From the NCBI GenBank assembly GCA_026706665.1, contig JAPOYI010000026.1:1-41288 (forward strand): a stretch of DNA of 41,288 bases, read 5' to 3'. This DNA is from Gammaproteobacteria bacterium (GTDB taxonomy: Bacteria > Pseudomonadota > Gammaproteobacteria > Pseudomonadales > Azotimanducaceae). Below are positions 36,858 through 41,288 of this stretch, in pieces. The notes under the pieces were generated by a model. It searched no databases and had not been told where the DNA came from. It saw only the letters and a list, made by a program, of their open reading frames with translations. Numbering within the stretch: the first letter of the stretch is position 1; each line of letters begins with the position of its first letter. The translations under genes and the position numbers were made by a program.

Positions 36858-38498
36858 TTAAGCAAAGCGTGCCGGCGCCCGGGAATCCTCCGCCCGTGTC
36901 TTGACGTCGATCAACACCGTCTTGCCGTCCGCATTCAGGCGCTTGGCCTGTTCCAGCGCCGGTGCCATTTCCGCCGCCTGCGTGACGTGGATGCCCTCCG
37001 CCCCCATCGCCTTGGCAAGGCCGGCATAGTCCCCCTGCATGTGAGACACGCCGAACTCCAGGCGGGCGGTCGGGAAGCCGCCGGGGTAGGTCGCCATGAT
37101 GCCGTTGTTGAGCAGGATCGTGGTGATGGGAATGCCGGCGCGGGCCGAGGTTTCGATATCGAGGCCGGACATGCCGAAGGCACCGTCGCCCATGAGGTTC
37201 ACGCACATGCGCTCGGGTGCCGCCATCTTGGCGCCGATCATCAGCGGGATGGAGAAGCCGAGGTGCGTGGTCTTGCCCCACCCGACGTAGCTGTGCGGCG
37301 TGGTGGCGGTGTAGAACGGCACGATCTGATCACGCGGGGCGCCGGCGTCGTGGGTGACGACGCTGTTTTCGCTGTCGAGCACCTGGTTCATCTCGTGAAT
37401 GACGCGGTAGGGCGAGAGCGGGCCGTCGTCGTTGGTCAGATACGGGCGCCATTGCGCCATCCATGCCTCGCGCGCTTCGGCGATGCGCGCCTTTGTGCCG
37501 TTGTCGCGCCCGTCTTCGCCAATGAGGCCCTTGACGGCATCGATCATGGCTTCGAGCGTCAACTTGGCGTCGCCCACCAGGCCGATGGCAGCGGCGGTGT
37601 CCTTGTTGATCTCCTCGTCGGCAATTACCGAGTGGATGAGGAACTTGTCGCGGGAGAAACTCTGGCCATAAGGCGTCCAGGTCAGCGACGAGCCGACAGC
37701 GAACAGCACGTCGCAGTTATCGAGCCATTGGCGCGCCGGACCTGTTGTCGACCCGACGCCGGCCCCGACGGACAGCGGATGGCGCTCGTCGATGGCCGAC
37801 TTGCCCGGCATCGACGTGAACACCGGCACATCGAGCAACTCGGCCAGGGTCTGCAGTTCCTCGCAGGCACCGGCCGTCATGACGCCCGAGCCCGCCCAGA
37901 TCAGGGGCTCCTCGGCGTCCACCAGTTTCCGGGCCGCATCGGCGACCGCCCCGGCGGATGGCGCATACATGGCTGCCGTCGGTGAAGTGTAAGCAGGCGC
38001 GTCGTCCGGAACCGGCTGCGAGCAGACATCGGCCGGCATCTCCACGAGTACCGGTCCGGGGCGGCCGGTGCGCAAGGCGTGGAAGGCGCGGCGCATGATA
38101 TCGCCGGTCTGGTCCGGCCGCATGATGACGTCGACGTGCTTGAGCAACGACTCCCAAGTCTTGCCGGCAAAGAAGTTGGGGCGAACGAACAGCTTGTCGA
38201 GGGCGTTTCCGCCGGGCAGCAGCAGTATCGGCGAGTTGTCTCCGTTCGCCTGGGCCAGGCCACCCATCGAATTCTCGGCGCCCGCCTGGGACTGCACCGC
38301 GACGACGCCGAAGCGCTTGCGGTCGGACAGCCTCGAGTAGCCGTCGGCCGCCATCACCGCGCCGCGTTCATGACGAAAGGCCACCGGGCGGATGCCCTGC
38401 TTGGCAACCGCCTCGATCAGCGGGTTGGATGGGAAACAGGACATCCAGGTGACACCTTCGTCCTTGAGAATGCGTGCGACGTATTCGACGCTGTTCAT
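36858..38498 (-). CDS. Thiamine-diphosphate-dependent enzyme (acetolactate synthase/decarboxylase-like)
   Basis: 546-residue ThDP enzyme. PYR domain: MNSVEYVARILKDEGVTWMSCFPSNPL with the activating Glu in FRHERGAVMAADGYSR (about E49). Middle domain: ADAARKLVDAEEPLIWAGSGVM. C-terminal PP domain: LMGDGAFGMSGLDIETSARAGIPITTILLNNGIM, the GDG...NN cofactor motif. Architecture fits acetolactate synthase, sulfopyruvate or oxalyl-CoA/benzoylformate decarboxylase relatives; the reaction is undefined. I take the ATG at 38498 with GGAG upstream over the ATG at 38522. Its TAA is directly followed by the GTG of arsC, so the genes are probably co-translated. Confidence 0.87.
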   Translation of the reverse strand: MNSVEYVARILKDEGVTWMSCFPSNPLIEAVAKQGIRPVAFRHERGAVMAADGYSRLSDRKRFGVVAVQSQAGAENSMGGLAQANGDNSPILLLPGGNALDKLFVRPNFFAGKTWESLLKHVDVIMRPDQTGDIMRRAFHALRTGRPGPVLVEMPADVCSQPVPDDAPAYTSPTAAMYAPSAGAVADAARKLVDAEEPLIWAGSGVMTAGACEELQTLAELLDVPVFTSMPGKSAIDERHPLSVGAGVGSTTGPARQWLDNCDVLFAVGSSLTWTPYGQSFSRDKFLIHSVIADEEINKDTAAAIGLVGDAKLTLEAMIDAVKGLIGEDGRDNGTKARIAEAREAWMAQWRPYLTNDDGPLSPYRVIHEMNQVLDSENSVVTHDAGAPRDQIVPFYTATTPHSYVGWGKTTHLGFSIPLMIGAKMAAPERMCVNLMGDGAFGMSGLDIETSARAGIPITTILLNNGIMATYPGGFPTARLEFGVSHMQGDYAGLAKAMGAEGIHVTQAAEMAPALEQAKRLNADGKTVLIDVKTRAEDSRAPARFA

Positions 38499-38587
38499 GC
38501 GGCGGCTCCGACAACTGACCAAAGCGCCGAATACTACCCCAGTCGCCTGTTTCGGTGCTTCAAACAGTTACCATTTACCATTCGGAC
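38499..38587. promoter_or_regulatory. Divergent promoter region between ThDP enzyme and Omp85 gene
   Basis: 89 bases between divergent starts. AT-richer part around 38560-38585; no clear operator palindrome seen. Confidence 0.35.
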
Positions 38588-40252
38588 ATGAGCGACAGTC
38601 AGCAGTGCCGATCAACAGAGACGTGTGCAGGCGTCGCGCTGACACTGTATGTCTCTCTGGCCGCGGCCGGTGACCCCTGCACCGAGCGTTTCGACGACAG
38701 CGAACTGCGAACGGCCGAAGTGGCGGAAATCGAAGGGTGGCCACTTGAGCCCGATGCCGAGTACGCGGTCGCTTCCATTCGCATCGTTCGCCAGCAGATC
38801 TTCAACACGGAGGACGCCGCGGAGAACAGGCCGCTGTTCCGCCTCGCCAACCGCTGGCATGTGAACACCAAGGAAAGCACGATTCGAACGCTGCTCTTGC
38901 TCGGGGATGGAGACAAGGTCGACGTCAGCCGCGTTGCCGAATCCGAAAGGGCGCTACGCGCCAAGCGGTTCCTCTACGACGCGCGCGTGATCGCGAACCG
39001 CGTGTGCGGAAACGACGTCGACATCGTGGTCGTGACCCGGGATGTCTGGTCCCTCCACCCGACGGCAAGCGTCACCCGTTCTGGGGGTGAGAACGAATAC
39101 GACCTGGGCTTCTCCGAGCGCAACATCGTCGGCACCGGAGTCGAGGTGGACGCGGAACTGTTCAAGACCCTGGACCGTTCGGGCGCGAGCGCGGGTTTCT
39201 CGAACCCCAACCTGGGCAACAGTCGTGTCGGACTCGGGCTGCGTGTCGAGAGCGCCGACGGCGGCGATGGCGTGCTGGCATTCATCGGCCAGCCGTTCTA
39301 TGCGCTGGATGCGCGTCGCGCCTGGAACATCACCGCTACCGCCTCGGAGTCCCGGCGACGTTTGTACGACGCGGGCGTCGAGATCGCGACGTTCGGTCTC
39401 GACTATCGCCGGACCGTCCTGTCCCGGGGCTGGTCGAAAGGACTGGTGGACGGGGTTGCGAACCGCCTCAGCCTGGGCGCCACGTTCGAGGAGTGGGTTT
39501 TCAGCGATGTCCCGCGGTCGTTGCCGGATCTCGAGAACCGCGAGTTCGCCTATCCGTTCGTTTCGTTCCAGCGCATCGGGGACGACTTCTCCAGGGTGCG
39601 GAACCTGAACCGCGTCCAGGCGACGGAAGACGTCTTTCTCGGCCGCCAGTACGACCTGCTTCTCGGCTACTCGCCGCGGCGGGGCCACGTGGTCTACAAC
39701 GCCGCCTTCCGGGACGGTCGCCGCTTGCCCGGCGAAGACTCTGACATTCTGCTCTACGGCGCACAGGTATCGGGGTTCTGGAACAGGGACAACGGTCGCG
39801 CAGAGAACCTGATCGCGCAGGTCTGGGCTCGCTACCGCCGCACCCAGACGTCCAGGTGGGGTCTTTTCGTCGACGCCGAAGCGACCGTCACCGACCAGTT
39901 GACGCCGGATCGGCAGATTCTCACAGGCGGCGACTCCGGGATGCGCGGATACCCCAACCGATTCCAGGCGGGGGCACACCGGTTCCGCATCACGGCCGAG
40001 GAACGCTACTACTCCGGGATCTACCTGTGGCGCGTGGTCCGTATCGCGGGGGCGGCATTCGTCGACATCGGCAGGGCCTGGGACTCCGCCCGCGACAACC
40101 CCGTGTTGGCCAATGTCGGTTTCGGTCTGCGATTCGAGTCCACGCGCACCGACCGTGGCCGCGTACATCACATCGACTTCGCCTTTCCGGTGGTCGACCG
40201 GCCGGGCACGCGAGGCGTGGAAATCACCCTGACGGGCAAGCGCAGCCTCTAA
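38588..40252 (+). CDS. Omp85-family outer-membrane protein (BamA/TamA-like)
   Basis: 554-residue protein (from ATG 38588; ATG 38555 also in frame) with an N-terminal export region, one POTRA-like unit (ASIRIVRQQIFNTEDAAEN ... DKVDVSRVAESERALRAKRFLYDARV, then VDIVVVTRDVW) and a C-terminal 16-strand barrel (bacterial surface antigen D15). The barrel motif GGDSGMRGYPNRFQAG matches the VRGF/Y loop of Omp85 barrels, and the end VEITLTGKRSL closes it. Shorter than BamA and with a reduced POTRA set, so likely a TamA- or patatin-linked-type transporter or a stand-alone surface protein. Divergent from the ThDP gene. Confidence 0.8.
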   Translation: MSDSQQCRSTETCAGVALTLYVSLAAAGDPCTERFDDSELRTAEVAEIEGWPLEPDAEYAVASIRIVRQQIFNTEDAAENRPLFRLANRWHVNTKESTIRTLLLLGDGDKVDVSRVAESERALRAKRFLYDARVIANRVCGNDVDIVVVTRDVWSLHPTASVTRSGGENEYDLGFSERNIVGTGVEVDAELFKTLDRSGASAGFSNPNLGNSRVGLGLRVESADGGDGVLAFIGQPFYALDARRAWNITATASESRRRLYDAGVEIATFGLDYRRTVLSRGWSKGLVDGVANRLSLGATFEEWVFSDVPRSLPDLENREFAYPFVSFQRIGDDFSRVRNLNRVQATEDVFLGRQYDLLLGYSPRRGHVVYNAAFRDGRRLPGEDSDILLYGAQVSGFWNRDNGRAENLIAQVWARYRRTQTSRWGLFVDAEATVTDQLTPDRQILTGGDSGMRGYPNRFQAGAHRFRITAEERYYSGIYLWRVVRIAGAAFVDIGRAWDSARDNPVLANVGFGLRFESTRTDRGRVHHIDFAFPVVDRPGTRGVEITLTGKRSL

Positions 40253-40265
40253 AGGCGCGTCCCGG

Positions 40266-41288
40266 CTACTTCATCCGATAGCGGATCGGCAGGCTCTTGA
40301 GGCCGCCCACGAAGGTCGATTGCGAGTACAGCGGTTCGCCATTCAGCTCGACACGGTCGACCCGGCGCAGCAGTTCCTTGAACAACGCCGACATCTCCAT
40401 TCTCGCCAGGTGCTGCCCCAGGCAGGTGTGTGCGCCGAACCCGAACGCCAGGTGCCTGACACCCGGTCGATCCACGCGGAACGTGAACGGATCGTCGAAC
40501 ACGGCCGAATCGCGGTTCGCCGACGGATACCAGAGGATGCACGACTCGCCGGCAGCGATATCGGTGCCGGCCACCCTGCAATCCGCCGTGGCCGTGCGCA
40601 TGAAGTGCCGGACAGGCGTTACCCAGCGCACGACTTCGTTGATCGCGTTCGGCATGTGACGGTCCGGATCGCCGCGGAGTTTCTCCATCTGATCCGGATG
40701 TTCGATCAGCGCCAGCAGGCCACCCGCCACGGATGAACTGGTGGTGTCGTGCCCGGCGGTGGCGATGATGATGTAGTAGCCGTTCGTTTCGTGTTCGGGA
40801 ACGGTCTCGCCGTCGATGCGGGCGTTGGCGATCAGGCTGGCCACGTCGTCGGTGGGATTGGCGCGGCGGCGGCGGCTCAACTCGGCGAAATACGCTTCGA
40901 AGTCCGCTATCACTTCCGGCAACGCCGTCACTTCGAAGGAGCGCCGCGTGTCCGGGTCGGAGCTGCCGAACATCTCCTGGGTCAGCTTCATCATGAACGG
41001 CTCGTCCTTCTCCGGGATGCCGAGGATCGACATGATCACGCGGAGCGGATACCAGATCGCCACATCCTTGACGAAGTCGCACTCTCCGCCCATTTCGCCG
41101 AGACGGTCCACGTATTCCCTGGCCAGTTGCTCGATGCGATCGGTGAGTACCAGCAGGTTGGCCCGTGAGAACCACTCCTGCGTCAGCGCCCGGTAGCGGC
41201 TGTGATCGGGATCGTCCATGGTCACCAGGGAACGGACGAGGTGCCGCCGCCCCGTGAGTTGCATGACGACGGCGTTCAGGAGTTTGGG
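40266..41288 (-). CDS. Cytochrome P450 (N-terminus cut by the window)
   Basis: About 340 residues of a bacterial class P450, frame open to the edge. Visible: C-helix region MDDPDHSRYRALTQEWFS, I-helix AGHDTTSS with the acid-alcohol pair (H-D-T-T), ExxR in NAINEVVRWVTPV, and heme loop LAFGFGAHTCLGQHLARME with the axial cysteine. It needs ferredoxin and reductase in trans; none is adjacent. Close in style to steroid or terpenoid-degrading CYPs, but family naming is not possible here. It converges with the Omp85 gene with a 13-base gap. Confidence 0.92.
   Translation of the reverse strand, partial: PKLLNAVVMQLTGRRHLVRSLVTMDDPDHSRYRALTQEWFSRANLLVLTDRIEQLAREYVDRLGEMGGECDFVKDVAIWYPLRVIMSILGIPEKDEPFMMKLTQEMFGSSDPDTRRSFEVTALPEVIADFEAYFAELSRRRRANPTDDVASLIANARIDGETVPEHETNGYYIIIATAGHDTTSSSVAGGLLALIEHPDQMEKLRGDPDRHMPNAINEVVRWVTPVRHFMRTATADCRVAGTDIAAGESCILWYPSANRDSAVFDDPFTFRVDRPGVRHLAFGFGAHTCLGQHLARMEMSALFKELLRRVDRVELNGEPLYSQSTFVGGLKSLPIRYRMK

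Noticed and set aside
1-41288. tRNA, rRNA, phage integrase or complete insertion sequence
   Set aside because: None seen on either strand by eye; a computational scan could still find a divergent tRNA.

Overview
The window is GC-rich, densely coded DNA from a Gram-negative bacterium. Support for this comes from an Omp85-type outer-membrane protein, a lipobox M48 protease, periplasmic binding proteins and a soluble NAD-linked formate dehydrogenase. The mix of single-chain acyl-CoA carboxylase, luciferase-like (LLM) oxidoreductases, a CmcJ/NvfI-type oxygenase, P450 and enoyl-CoA hydratase suggests a metabolically versatile proteobacterium, possibly an uncultured gammaproteobacterium. That placement is inference; there is no rRNA or other marker gene in the window.

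Layout. 1-1059: edge of a type ISP-like restriction enzyme (minus) and a HigA antitoxin whose HigB partner survives only as a 3' stub. 1158-3881: M48 lipoprotein, two adjacent thioredoxin-fold HCCA-isomerase-like proteins and a previously unlisted 59-residue protein. 4134-10453: a 1133-residue biotin-dependent carboxylase, a secreted protein, a PQQ-type sugar dehydrogenase and an LLM oxidoreductase. 10647-14026: a compact set of a periplasmic binding protein, a HAMP membrane sensor without output domain, and an OFA-type MFS transporter. 14108-14862: vapBC with a palindromic operator. 14852-17735: alpha/beta hydrolase, eIF2B-like protein and enoyl-CoA hydratase. 17770-20540: two DUF4143 AAA ATPases, a strong palindrome in front of one of them, and a fossil copy of that promoter and gene start. 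20541-26668: a minus-strand formate dehydrogenase operon (fdsG-fdsB-fdsA-fdsC-mobA) in which every junction is a 4-base stop/start overlap.

26906-29719 is a scrapyard plus one intact unknown: the C-terminal third of an AAA ATPase, an unidentified C-terminal fragment, a frameshifted piece of a CmcJ/NvfI gene carrying a perfect 75-bp tandem duplication, then a 558-residue coiled-coil protein with an unusual C-terminal domain that may be defence related. The intact relative of the CmcJ fragment lies about 3.5 kb downstream (31117-31908).

29860-41288 is again metabolic: Ldh-family dehydrogenase, CmcJ/NvfI oxygenase, a Cys-rich secreted protein, a fossil LLM C-terminus, a PIN/RHH toxin-antitoxin pair, three LLM oxidoreductases (two a recent tandem duplication), an ArsC-type arsenate reductase abutting a ThDP-dependent enzyme, an Omp85 protein, and a P450 running off the edge.

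The least explained signals are: (i) the DUF4143 palindrome with its fossil twin, (ii) a roughly 90-bp dispersed repeat at 3545-3634 and 20351-20442, (iii) the 27.4-29.7 kb fragment cluster with its unknown protein, and (iv) the binding protein/HAMP/MFS module.
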